From assembly GCA_016794505.1 (NCBI GenBank), contig JAEUJZ010000144.1:1-64000 (forward strand): a stretch of DNA of 64,000 nucleotides, given 5' to 3'. A program made the translations under genes and the position numbers. The stretch comes from Myxococcales bacterium (GTDB taxonomy: Bacteria > Myxococcota_A > Polyangia > Palsa-1104 > JAEUJZ01). How positions within the stretch are numbered: the first letter of the stretch is position 1; every line of letters starts with the position of its first letter. Shown here one piece after another: positions 1 through 8,184 of the stretch. The notes beneath the pieces are model-generated. The model did not search any database. It saw only the letters and a program-made list of their open reading frames with translations, and was not told the origin of the DNA.

Positions 1-22
1 CGACGGGAAATGAGCCACAGCC

Positions 23-214
23 TTAGTTCTGTTTGAACTCTTGCGGCTGCAGCGTGATGGTCTGGTCGAATAGGCCGCAGCCCCCCGTGGCACAAGCCAA
101 GATCGAGGCGGCGAAGAGCCCGCGCACGATGCGCTGTCGCGCACTTCGTCGCTCGGAAGACAAGAAGTGGAAGGCCGGCGTCGAGGACTGCGTACAAGCT
201 AGGCGGATGTTCAT
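23..214 (-). CDS. small putative lipoprotein (63 aa)
   Basis: A 63-residue protein with a basic N-terminal part (about residues 21-31) followed by a hydrophobic stretch and cysteines at 41 and 46, the first in an ILAC context that can serve as a lipobox. What remains after cleavage is only about 20 residues. A clear ribosome site (AAGGAG, 7 bases before the ATG) supports translation. No family recognised. It could be a small envelope lipoprotein or an entericidin-like peptide; the function is unknown. It is divergent from the HicB-like gene that starts at 359. Confidence 0.5.
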   Translation of the reverse strand: MNIRLACTQSSTPAFHFLSSERRSARQRIVRGLFAASILACATGGCGLFDQTITLQPQEFKQN

Positions 215-358
215 GCGTCTACTCCTTCGCGATCATTTTCGCACGGCGCCGACGCAGTTGTGCCAAGCCTTAGTCCTTGACACACAAAGGGGCCGCCCCG
301 ACACTCCGTTGCGCTTTTTCCCCTCTGAGAACCATACGAAACGACTAGGAAATCGTAC

Positions 359-1063
359 ATGTCGAGACCGAACTACCGCGTCCAGCTTTCGTTTGATGGC
401 GAGCGCAAGGTGTTTGTCGCGCGAGTGCCCGAGCTGCCTGCCTGCCACGGAGAAGGAACGAGTCGAACCGAAGCGCTGGTCAATATGGAACGAGAGCTCG
501 ACGCCCTGCTCGCAAACTTGGGCGAGCGAGGTGTGCGGCCGCCTGTGGCCGTCGACGATGAAACACTGAGCGGAGAGCTCTCGCTCTCGCTGTCAAAGAG
601 CCTGCAGCGCGAGCTTTTGTTTGCGGCTCGCGCCGAAGGAGTCGAAGCAAACCAGCTCGTCTGCGAGCTCATTGCCGCGGGCCTGGAACACCGACAGCGT
701 CGGGCCGGACGTCGCCCAGGCAGCCACGAGTCATCGGGAGACAGCGGATCCCGCTTCCGCTCGCGCGACGACGACCGCCCCCCCAATCAGGAAGGTGGAC
801 GCTTCGCGGGTCGCCCCTATGACGACGGCGTGCGTCGCAGCGAACGCAACAGCGCCGCGCGCCTGCATGGCTTTCTTGAAGATCGCGCATCGTTCATGGA
901 GTACGTGCGAGGCGTCGAAGCCGAAGGCAGGATGGGGCATGGGCGCGGCGGGCCGGGCTCGGGATCAAGCGATCGCGGGCGCCGACCCCACGCAGCGGGC
1001 TCAGGGCGAGAGGATCGACGCGGTCCCGGCGGACGCGGCGGTGGGCGACCCGAAGGCGAATAG
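359..1063 (+). CDS. HicB-like protein with long Arg/Gly-rich C-terminal tail
   Basis: 234 residues. The first ~60 residues match the HicB fold: a short beta-rich start (YRVQLSFDGERKVFVARVPELP), the conserved acidic/Gly turn, then a helix with 'EALVNMERELDALL'. Residues about 75-112 look like a small helical DNA-binding segment (KSLQRELLFAARAEGV). From about 113 to the end the protein is low-complexity, full of R, G, D and S with several RGG/GRGG steps, and probably disordered and nucleic-acid-binding. HicB is normally the antitoxin of a HicA mRNA interferase, but no HicA-sized gene lies next to it: the next gene is convergent, 15 bases away. It may therefore be an orphan regulator or RNA-binding protein. 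An AGGAA ribosome site precedes the ATG. Confidence 0.6.
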   Translation: MSRPNYRVQLSFDGERKVFVARVPELPACHGEGTSRTEALVNMERELDALLANLGERGVRPPVAVDDETLSGELSLSLSKSLQRELLFAARAEGVEANQLVCELIAAGLEHRQRRAGRRPGSHESSGDSGSRFRSRDDDRPPNQEGGRFAGRPYDDGVRRSERNSAARLHGFLEDRASFMEYVRGVEAEGRMGHGRGGPGSGSSDRGRRPHAAGSGREDRRGPGGRGGGRPEGE

Positions 1064-1078
1064 TCTCGTCAGGTCTCG

Positions 1079-2428
1079 CTAGCTGCTGGAATCGACCTGT
1101 GCATCATCCGAGGAAACTGCAGGGCCCGACGGACGCAGCACCGCGGCAATGGGGGGCCGGCGCGGCAGGATGTCGCGACCGCGGATCAAGCTTGCGGGAA
1201 TGATGAAGTCGTCGCGGCGCGCGTTGTGTTCGCACATCGACAGGCTGCCGTCGCGTGTGGCGACATGGAACGAGCAGTGCTGTACCCGCTCGCTCTCGAC
1301 CTGGCCCTTCAGGCTGTCCGCGTCCATGAAGTTCTGAATGAAAAAGCTGATCTTGCCGAGCTGCGGTAGGCGCTTCTTTTCGACGGCTTCGAGCACGAGC
1401 GGAGGCACAGCCTGCAGCAGCTTGCGACCGGCCCACCTGCCTCCGTAACGCAGCCAATCGGGACGCTGCAGCAGCATGTGCTTAAGGACGCGCGTCGCCG
1501 ACTGCACAACCTGGGTACGATCGAGCGCCACAGTCCCGAAGTCCGCCAGCCAGCGGCTCAGCACATCGACGTCGTCAAACAGATCGATGACTTTTCCGCC
1601 CGCGACCACGCAGTACGCAATGTTGTGGCAGTCGGGGTGGCCAAACAGCACCGAGTCCCAAGACAGCTTGGTACCCTCGCAGCCCTCTTCGATCAGGCGA
1701 CAGATCCGCTGCTTGGTGATCTCGTCCTCGCGCTTGCGCAGATAGCCGCGTCCGGTGTCGGCCTGCATCTGGAAGCTGGCCATGCCTAGCTCGCCCGCAT
1801 GCCGCACGAAGAAGCGCACGAGCTCGGGAATCTCACCGACGTTTCCTTGAAAAACAGTGGTGTTGAAGATCACCGCTAGGCCCAGCCCGTGCGCCCGTTC
1901 CAGGTACTTGCTGCGCACGTCGTTGAGCGCGATCTCGGTCGCATAGCCTTTGCGTTCTTGCGTCAGATCGACGTGAAACGCCACGTCGACCAGCCCGACA
2001 TCCGCCAGCTCACGCAGCAGATCGCGTGAGGCGCGAATGCCGTTGGTAAACAGCGCGGGATAGAGCCCGATCCCTGCCGCATAGCGGACGATCTCGACGA
2101 GCTCTGCGCGCGGACGCAGCGTGGGATCACCCCCTGTGATCTGAACATTGGTGTGAACGCCAAAGCGATCCTTGATGAAGTCGAGCTTGCGGCGCAGCTC
2201 CTCCAGCGGCGGATCGGGCACGGACTCGGAGTATTCCGAGAGATAGCAGAGCGTGCAGTCCAGGTTGCAGCGCTGCGTGATCTCCAGGGCCACGCAGCCG
2301 ATGGTTGAGCGCTGCCCCAAGACCTGATTGGGACGTCGAAAGGCAGGCGAGGTGTCGCGCAGCCTCTGATCTCGACGACGTTGCTTGTGCGTAAGCTCGT
2401 CGTTCGTCGGAGTGTACGAAAACTTCAT
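1079..2428 (-). CDS. radical SAM protein paired with a glycosyltransferase
   Basis: 449 residues. The radical SAM cluster motif is CNLDCTLC (C-x3-C-x2-C) near residue 53, followed by the GGDPTLR segment that binds S-adenosylmethionine. A long core then runs through 'TNGIRASRDLL', 'FHVDLTQER' and 'QADTGRGYL'. A C-terminal region with further Cys/His (HCSFH...MCEHNARRDDF, about residues 393-416) may hold a second metal site. The ATG overlaps the stop of the upstream glycosyltransferase by four bases, so the two are translationally coupled. The CxxxCxxC context is unlike the arsenosugar enzyme ArsS. The class resembles uncharacterised radical SAM enzymes often found beside such transferases; substrate unknown. 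Confidence 0.8.
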   Translation of the reverse strand: MKFSYTPTNDELTHKQRRRDQRLRDTSPAFRRPNQVLGQRSTIGCVALEITQRCNLDCTLCYLSEYSESVPDPPLEELRRKLDFIKDRFGVHTNVQITGGDPTLRPRAELVEIVRYAAGIGLYPALFTNGIRASRDLLRELADVGLVDVAFHVDLTQERKGYATEIALNDVRSKYLERAHGLGLAVIFNTTVFQGNVGEIPELVRFFVRHAGELGMASFQMQADTGRGYLRKREDEITKQRICRLIEEGCEGTKLSWDSVLFGHPDCHNIAYCVVAGGKVIDLFDDVDVLSRWLADFGTVALDRTQVVQSATRVLKHMLLQRPDWLRYGGRWAGRKLLQAVPPLVLEAVEKKRLPQLGKISFFIQNFMDADSLKGQVESERVQHCSFHVATRDGSLSMCEHNARRDDFIIPASLIRGRDILPRRPPIAAVLRPSGPAVSSDDAQVDSSS

Positions 2429-3135
2429 CGTGCATCCTCATAGACGCGTCGTAGCAACCCAGGATCGATGCCGGCATGGCAGCCGATTCTGAGCGCCCAC
2501 ATAAGCAGAATGGTTCGCAGGATTCCGCGGCGTCGCCAGCGACGAGCCGAGGTCCGCACCGAGTGATTGAGACACGCAAAGCGGCCGCTGCCCCGCGCCC
2601 GGCGGATGAGATCCAGATCCTCGCAGAGAGCGATCTCGCGATAGCCCTGCAGGTCGCAGAACAGCGAGCGCCGCATGAAGATGGCCTGGTCGCCCGTGGC
2701 TGAGACCATGACTTGGCTGCGCAGCGAGATCAGCTTCGCCACCAAACAGAGTCGTGGATCAAGTGAATCAAGGCACAGCGTAAAGCAGCCAAAGTCAGTC
2801 CCTGCTTCGATCGCCGCCTGTGCCGCCTGCACGTGCTTCGGGGTCAGCTCGGTGTCTGCGTGCAGGAAAAGCAGCACGTCTGCGCGTGTGCGGGCAGCTC
2901 CCGCGTTCATCTGCTGCGCCCGTCCACGATCCGAAGAACAGACGGACAGACCTGCCTCTTGCAGGCGCGCGGCCGTGCCATCGCTGCTGCCGCCGTCGAC
3001 CACTACGATCTCGTGCTCAGACAGAGCCTGCAGACGTGCGATCAACGCTGCAGCACTTCCGACCTCGTTGAGCACGGGCACGACGATGGCAACCTGCGGT
3101 GGCACCCACACAGTATATCGCGAGGGGTCCGCCAT
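2425..3135 (-). CDS. family 2 glycosyltransferase, TIGR04283-like (rSAM-associated)
   Basis: Up to 236 residues. It is a GT-A fold transferase with the N-terminal 'VVPVLNE', the nucleotide-sugar motif VVDGGSSDGT, GRAQQMNAG, the metal-binding region LLFLHADTEL, and 'GDQAIFMRR'. These are hallmarks of the group named 'transferase 2, rSAM/selenodomain-associated' (TIGR04283). The stop overlaps the radical SAM start by 4 bases, so the pair forms an operon. Start: the ATG at 3135 has no ribosome site, but a TATACT -10 box lies inside the reading frame at 3112-3117. A GTG at 3105, seven bases below it, would begin a leaderless 226-residue protein starting VPPQVAIVVP, which fits the family N-terminus better. 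Confidence 0.82.
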   Translation of the reverse strand: MADPSRYTVWVPPQVAIVVPVLNEVGSAAALIARLQALSEHEIVVVDGGSSDGTAARLQEAGLSVCSSDRGRAQQMNAGAARTRADVLLFLHADTELTPKHVQAAQAAIEAGTDFGCFTLCLDSLDPRLCLVAKLISLRSQVMVSATGDQAIFMRRSLFCDLQGYREIALCEDLDLIRRARGSGRFACLNHSVRTSARRWRRRGILRTILLMWALRIGCHAGIDPGLLRRVYEDAR

Positions 3136-3202
3136 ACGTTGCCGCCATGGCGTCGATGCGCCGCAGGCCGTTCCATCCGGTGTCTAGCGCGCGTCTCGGC
3201 AG

Positions 3203-4735
3203 CTATTTCTGCACCCGCACCGCGGGGACTTCGGGGCCTGGACTGCTGCGATATGCGTCGAGATTCAGCCCATATTCCTGGCTGGCCAAGCGGCGCAGAT
3301 GACGACGCGAGTAACCGGTCAGCCGCTCAAGCAGGCTGAGGTTGCCTTGGTGGCTCTGCAGAAGCTCGGCCAAAGTCTCTCGACTCGGCGGCGCATCGCC
3401 TGGGGCATGGCTTGGGCGGCCGCGGCCCGTTGCTGCCGCGGGGATCCCATCGGCTGGCCGCGCTGCCGGCGAAGGCGGGTTGCTCGGAGCGCGCGTACCT
3501 GCGCTACTGAGTCGGCGCAGCACGTGTTCTTCGCCGCGCGGCAGCTCGTCCACCATCAGGTTGCGTAGCTCGCGCACGTTGAGCGGCCAGTCATAGGCCA
3601 ACATGGCACTGACCAGTCGAAACGACAGGCGCAGATCTGGACCCACGAAGTGGCGGGCCAGAAGCAAGACGTCTTCCCGGCGCTCGCGCAGCGGCGGCAA
3701 GCGAAGCACCGCCCCGGCCAGCCGAGCCAGCAGATCCTCGCGAAAGCGCCCGGCCCGACAGGCCGCATCGAGATCGCGATGGGTCGCAGCGACCACCTGT
3801 ACATCCACGGGGCGCATGACACTATCGCCGACGCGGCGGACCTCTTTTTGTTCCAGCACGCGCAATAGCTTGGGCTGTAGGTCGAGCGGCAGTTCGCCAA
3901 TCTCGTCGAGAAAGACCGTCCCCCCCTTGGCGCGCTCGAACGCGCCGATGTGATCGTTGGTGGCTCCGGTGAAGGCGCCTTTGCGGTGCCCGAACAGCTC
4001 ACTCTCGATCAGGTTCGATGCCAGCGCCGAACAGTCGATGACGACCAGCGGCTCTGCTGCAGCTGGACGCACCCCGCGAAGCCCCGCGAAGTGCCGTGCC
4101 AGCTGACCCAGTGCCTGCGCCACTTCTTCTTTACCGCTGCCGCTTTCGCCCAAGACCAAGACCCGGCTACGCAGACGAGCGAGGCTTGGCAGTTCAGCGC
4201 GCAGCCGAGCCATGCCCAGCGAGACCCCGCGCATGCTGGCGAGGGCTCGACTGGTGGCATCGCCCTCGGGATCGGCGCCGGGATCGCCATAGACCGGAGG
4301 CTCGCAGCGACACATCAGAAAGGAATGCCCCACCTGAATGATGTCGCCGCTGGCCAAGGTCCGTTCGCCACCGGGAGACAGGCGCTCGCCGTTGATCCAG
4401 GTGCCGTTCTTGCTGTGGCTGTCGCGCAGCGTTGGACCCGATGTCGTGATGACCACGACAGCCTGTCGTCGAGACACCATGCCATCGGCGATCCCCAGCC
4501 AGCGCACCAGGCCAGCCGTTTCAGTCGGTGCAGAGCCAAGCAGCCCATCTGGAGCGCTGGGGCTGCCGCCGTCGTCTTGCCGACCGATGCCTAGCGTCTG
4601 GTTGCCGTCAAGCTCGACGACCTGATTCACATCCGCGATGCCCGCGTCGGCTTCGAATAGGGTGCGCAGCTGCCAGATCGACGGAACCGGTGCTGTGCTG
4701 GCGATTGCCGGGCGCTGCGTAATCGTTTGGCGCAT
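3203..4735 (-). CDS. FHA-domain sigma-54-dependent transcription activator
   Basis: 510 residues. The N-terminal FHA domain (about 30-135) has the phosphothreonine-binding features SRRQ and SKNGTWING, so it probably reads Ser/Thr-kinase signals. The sigma-54 AAA+ domain (about 165-390) has an intact Walker A (GESGSGKE), the GAFTGA loop that contacts sigma-54, Walker B (GTVFLDEIGELP) and the arginine-finger region. A low-complexity Pro/Ala linker leads to a C-terminal helix-turn-helix (GNLSLLERLTGYSRRHLRRL). I chose the ATG at 4735 because GGGAGGGAG lies 5 bases upstream; the in-frame ATGs at 4750 and 4756 and a TTG at 4762 are less likely. It is divergent from the DUF1501-like gene, with inverted repeats in between that could be its enhancer sites. 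Confidence 0.88.
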   Translation of the reverse strand: MRQTITQRPAIASTAPVPSIWQLRTLFEADAGIADVNQVVELDGNQTLGIGRQDDGGSPSAPDGLLGSAPTETAGLVRWLGIADGMVSRRQAVVVITTSGPTLRDSHSKNGTWINGERLSPGGERTLASGDIIQVGHSFLMCRCEPPVYGDPGADPEGDATSRALASMRGVSLGMARLRAELPSLARLRSRVLVLGESGSGKEEVAQALGQLARHFAGLRGVRPAAAEPLVVIDCSALASNLIESELFGHRKGAFTGATNDHIGAFERAKGGTVFLDEIGELPLDLQPKLLRVLEQKEVRRVGDSVMRPVDVQVVAATHRDLDAACRAGRFREDLLARLAGAVLRLPPLRERREDVLLLARHFVGPDLRLSFRLVSAMLAYDWPLNVRELRNLMVDELPRGEEHVLRRLSSAGTRAPSNPPSPAARPADGIPAAATGRGRPSHAPGDAPPSRETLAELLQSHQGNLSLLERLTGYSRRHLRRLASQEYGLNLDAYRSSPGPEVPAVRVQK

Positions 4736-4824
4736 CGAACTCCCTCCCATGTGCATCCACAAAGACTGCGGTCAGTCGTAGCTACTACGCAGCCGGAGCT
4801 GAGATCCTGACGCGGCGTAACGAC

Positions 4825-4856
4825 CTCGGATTTTTCCATATCCGTCAAGATCCGAG
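4825..4856. promoter_or_regulatory. inverted repeat, possible enhancer/operator
   Basis: CTCGGAT at 4825-4831 and its exact complement ATCCGAG at 4850-4856, with a further ATCCG at 4840-4844 forming a tighter hairpin arm. It sits in the 233-base divergent gap between the FHA activator and the DUF1501-like gene, a usual place for an activator binding site. No convincing sigma-54 promoter (GG-N10-GC type) was identified beside it. Confidence 0.35.
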
Positions 4857-4926
4857 TCCGGGAATCCCAAGGCCATGCAAGTCCCGAGCATCGCGCACGA
4901 AACGAGCGCAGCGCAGCGACGGACCG

Positions 4927-4935
4927 TGCTACGCT
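4927..4935 (+). promoter_or_regulatory. extended -10 promoter element
   Basis: TGCTACGCT, an extended -10 (TGn plus TACGCT), 33 bases ahead of the ATG at 4969. It predicts a short 5' leader of about 27 bases with a modest GGAAAGCGAG ribosome site. Confidence 0.35.
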
Positions 4936-4968
4936 AATTGCTGAGTCGGTAACGTCGGAAAGCGAGCC

Positions 4969-6360
4969 ATGAAGCGACGTAGTGTGATGCCTAGGGGGGC
5001 GGTATCGCGAAGGCAGCTGCTCATGCACGGCCTGTTCGGCGCCGGCAGCGTTGGCTTACAGGCCCTCGCGAGTGGACTGCCCAGCGCGTGGGTCAGCTGG
5101 GCGCTCACGAACCCCCGCCGGGCCGCAGCGCAACCGGCCAGCACGGGTCAGCCAGGGGGCGAACCGACCTGCGAAGATCGCAGCGCGGCGCAGTACCTGA
5201 TCTTCAGCACGTCTCTCGACGGTGATCCGGTCAATACCAACGCTCCCGGCACGTACGAGCACGCGGGCATCAGCCATCCCAGCGACCCGCAGATGGTGCC
5301 GACCACACTTTCGCTGTCGGGACAGAGCATCACGGCGGCGCGTCCCTGGTCGACGCTGCCGCAGCGAGTCCTGGATCGCACCTGCTTCTTTCACTTGGCC
5401 ACGCGAACCAACGCCCACCCGCACCTGCCCAAAGTGCTGCGCCTGTGGGCAGCGGGTCAGGCCGAGATGCTGCCGTCCCTGATCGCTCGCTACACGAGCG
5501 GCTGCCTCGCCACCGCCCAGCGAGAGCCGGTCTCGATCGGCCCGCCCGCGCCGAGCGGCCGCAGCAGCACCTTGCTGACGTTTGAAGGCCACGGCTTGGC
5601 CAGCCTTGCTCCCACAGCGCTCCGCGATCTGTTGACCGGATCGGAAGGAACGCTCGCCAACCTGGGCGTGCAGCGCGACCAGGTCTTAGACAAGCTGCTG
5701 CCCGTGCTTCGAGACAGCGGCAGCCGCGCGCTCGCCGGCCAGATCGAGGAAAAAGCCCTTTCGAAGCGACAGGCCAAAGCCCTGGGCGAGCAGCTTCGAT
5801 CCGATCTGGCCAGCCTTCGCGACGATGGCCCCAACGCGCAGATCATCGCAAGCGTCGCCCTGCTGCGCATGAACGTGACCCCGGTGGTGACCCTGCGCAT
5901 CTCGTTTGGTGGGGACAATCACTTCGACTACGGCTTGATGCGCGAGTCAGCCGGGACCGTCGCTGGCGTGCAGCAACTGAGCCTGTTGATGCAGAAGCTT
6001 TCACAGTATGGCCTGACCGACCGCGCGTCCTTTGCTCTGCTGAACGCGTTCGGCCGCACGCTGCGCAAGCGGGGCATCGCCGGCCGCGAGCACTGGGCGC
6101 ACCATCACACCGGGATTCTGATCGGCAAGCCATTCCGCGGTGGCGTGATCGGCGGCATCGCCCCCGGAGAAGGAGATTTCTGCGCCCTGCCCATTGACTC
6201 GCAGACGGGGCGCGGCGGCCCTGGGGGCGACATCCAAGCCAGCGAGTCGCTGGTGGCCTTCGCGCATACGCTGGCCCGAGGAATGGGCCTGCCGGACACG
6301 GTCTTGGCGCAGTCGTTCCCAGCCGGTAAGTTCGTGCGCGCGGCGTTGAGCAAGCCGTAG
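4969..6360 (+). CDS. TAT-exported DUF1501-like protein
   Basis: 463 residues. The N-terminus has a twin-arginine signal (SRRQLLMHGLF at about 13-23, then a hydrophobic stretch and an Ala-rich cleavage region near 54). The C-terminal half has the pattern of the DUF1501 family within the alkaline phosphatase/sulfatase superfamily: GDNHFDYG, then FGRTLRKRGIAGREHW and a Gly-rich turn GGVIGGIAPGEG. Many such proteins are exported folded through Tat. The middle (about 200-310) is Lys/Arg/Leu-rich and helical and does not look like the family core. Metal-site residues are not complete enough to claim enzyme activity. No close operon partner. Confidence 0.65.
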   Translation: MKRRSVMPRGAVSRRQLLMHGLFGAGSVGLQALASGLPSAWVSWALTNPRRAAAQPASTGQPGGEPTCEDRSAAQYLIFSTSLDGDPVNTNAPGTYEHAGISHPSDPQMVPTTLSLSGQSITAARPWSTLPQRVLDRTCFFHLATRTNAHPHLPKVLRLWAAGQAEMLPSLIARYTSGCLATAQREPVSIGPPAPSGRSSTLLTFEGHGLASLAPTALRDLLTGSEGTLANLGVQRDQVLDKLLPVLRDSGSRALAGQIEEKALSKRQAKALGEQLRSDLASLRDDGPNAQIIASVALLRMNVTPVVTLRISFGGDNHFDYGLMRESAGTVAGVQQLSLLMQKLSQYGLTDRASFALLNAFGRTLRKRGIAGREHWAHHHTGILIGKPFRGGVIGGIAPGEGDFCALPIDSQTGRGGPGGDIQASESLVAFAHTLARGMGLPDTVLAQSFPAGKFVRAALSKP

Positions 6361-6526
6361 CTTGAGCGCCCTGGCTTGGTGCATGCTGCGCGTGTCGCAG
6401 GTCACAAGGCGAGCTCAACCGCAGCAACCACCGAGGGCCCGTTGACCGACGCCGACACGGTTCGTAGCATCCACCCAGGTTAGTTTCGGCTCGGCCGCGA
6501 ATCGCCGCCGCGCAGAGAGGAAGCAC

Positions 6527-7927
6527 ATGCTCGATCAGGTCTCAAAGCCCTCTGGTGCCGGCGGGCCGCCCGCGACGGCACCAAGCTCACCGCTCACATA
6601 CAGTGACCTGCTGGCCCACTTTCAGCGCGGCTGCAAGCCAGTGGCTGATCGGCGCATCGGCCTAGAGCACGAAAAGATCGGCGTCGTCCTTGGCAAAGAG
6701 GGCCGCGCACGGCCCTTGCCCTATGCGGCGGGCCCCGACGAACCGCAGATTCGCCAGCTCTTCGCGGGGCTGCAGAACCACGGTTGGGAGCCAAGCAGCG
6801 ATGGTGGAATCGACGGTGCCGTCGTGGCGCTGCGCCGCAAGCGAGCCTCGGTAACGCTGGAGCCGGGTGGACAGTTCGAACTGTCCGGGGCGCCGCTCAC
6901 CACCGATGTCGAGGCAGTCCGCGAGCTGGATGAGCACCTGAGCGAGCTTTTGCCCCTGGCTGAGCAGGCGGGCATCACGTTCATTGGCTGCGGCTTTCGT
7001 CCCTTGGGAACGTGGTCCGATGTGCCCTGGGTTCCCAAAGGCCGTTACGCCATCATGCGCGAGTATCTGCCGACGCGCGGGACGCTGGGCGTCGAGATGA
7101 TGAAGCGTACCGCCACCGTGCAGGCCAACCTCGACTACACCAGCGAAGCGGACGCCATGGACAAGCTGCGTCTGTCGCTGCGGCTGGGACCGCTGGTCAC
7201 GGCCATGTTTGCCGCCTCGCCGCTGCGCGACGGCACGCCCTGTGGATACAAGAGCTTTCGCGCGGCCTGCTGGCTCGATACCGACCCGGATCGCTGTGGA
7301 GCCCTGCCCTTTCTGTTTCGCCAGGACGCTGGTTTCGCGAGCTACGTCGACTGGGCGCTCGATGTTCCGCTGTTTTTCGTATACCGCCACAAGCGATACA
7401 TCCCAGCGGGCGGCATGACCTTCCGCACCTTCATGCGCGACGGATTCCAAGGCGAGGTCGCCACGCTGGCTGACTGGGAACTGCACCTTTCGACGCTGTT
7501 TCCCGATACCCGGCTCAAGCAGTACATCGAAGTGCGAACGGCCGATGCGGGCCCACTGTCGACGGTACGGGGCCTGGCTTCGCTGTGGCGCGGCTGGCTG
7601 TACTGCGATCAAGCACAGCAGGCGGCGACCGCACTGCTAAGCGATGTCACCGTCGAAGAGCTTCTTGCGCTGCGCGCTGCGGTGCCGCAGCAAGGCTTGC
7701 ACGCGCCGCTTCATGGGAAGCCTATCCAGTCACTCTGTCTGGAGCTCGTCGATATCGCGCGACACGGACTTGTGCAGATCGCCGATGCCGAAAGCGTCGC
7801 GCTGCTCGATCCGCTGCGCGCGTACGTGGCAGCCGGCCGCTGCCCGGCGGATGACATCCTCGATGCCTTCCACGCCGCCGCAGGGGATGAATCGCGCTTC
7901 ATCCGCGCGGTCCAGCTACGCCTGTAG
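6527..7927 (+). CDS. gshA: glutamate-cysteine ligase (plant/proteobacterial class)
   Basis: 466 residues, the usual length of the plant/alphaproteobacterial class. It joins glutamate and cysteine using ATP, the first step of glutathione synthesis, in the cytoplasm. Visible family features are IGLEHEKIGV near residue 44 (the Glu-rich metal site), LEPGGQFELSGAP, WSDVPWVPKGRYAIMREYLP, MMKRTATVQANLDY, 'SPLRDGTPCGYKSFRA' and the C-terminal YIEVRTADAGP. The GAGAGGA ribosome site fits the ATG. The gene ends 11 bases from the convergent small membrane gene. No gshB lies in the window. Confidence 0.93.
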   Translation: MLDQVSKPSGAGGPPATAPSSPLTYSDLLAHFQRGCKPVADRRIGLEHEKIGVVLGKEGRARPLPYAAGPDEPQIRQLFAGLQNHGWEPSSDGGIDGAVVALRRKRASVTLEPGGQFELSGAPLTTDVEAVRELDEHLSELLPLAEQAGITFIGCGFRPLGTWSDVPWVPKGRYAIMREYLPTRGTLGVEMMKRTATVQANLDYTSEADAMDKLRLSLRLGPLVTAMFAASPLRDGTPCGYKSFRAACWLDTDPDRCGALPFLFRQDAGFASYVDWALDVPLFFVYRHKRYIPAGGMTFRTFMRDGFQGEVATLADWELHLSTLFPDTRLKQYIEVRTADAGPLSTVRGLASLWRGWLYCDQAQQAATALLSDVTVEELLALRAAVPQQGLHAPLHGKPIQSLCLELVDIARHGLVQIADAESVALLDPLRAYVAAGRCPADDILDAFHAAAGDESRFIRAVQLRL

Positions 7928-7938
7928 CCGCAAGCCGT

Positions 7939-8184
7939 CTACAGATACAGCGCGCTCGCCGCCGAAACCGCCCACCACAGATAACTAAGCGTCGCCGCCG
8001 AGAGCAGCGTTGATATGGCAAATCGTCCCAGCCATCCTACAGGTTCCTCGACGGAAGATCGGCCAGCCAAGGCATCACGGGCCGCACGCAAGATGGCCGT
8101 ATCCAGCGTGCTGTCTGGTGCGTGAGCCGGCAGCGTTCGCAGCCGTTTTTCCAGCGCTTCTTGCGGACTAGTCGGCGGGGCCAT
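7939..8184 (-). CDS. small membrane protein, probable anti-sigma partner
   Basis: 81 residues. The N-terminal two-thirds is soluble and charged (ALEKRLRTLPAHAPDSTLDTAILRAAR) and the C-terminus holds one transmembrane helix (about 54-76). The ATG at 8184 lies inside the end of the ECF sigma-factor gene (17-base overlap), so the two are coupled. A small one-helix protein coupled to an ECF sigma factor is typically its anti-sigma factor or a short regulator. There is no zinc-binding HxxxCxxC motif, so if it is an anti-sigma factor it is not of the ZAS type. In-frame starts further upstream (to 8373) overlap the sigma gene deeply and look non-coding. Confidence 0.55.
   Translation of the reverse strand: MAPPTSPQEALEKRLRTLPAHAPDSTLDTAILRAARDALAGRSSVEEPVGWLGRFAISTLLSAATLSYLWWAVSAASALYL

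Noticed and set aside
60..90. TGGCAC-like sigma-54 promoter near the left edge
   Set aside because: The matching downstream TTGC element is not at the required spacing.
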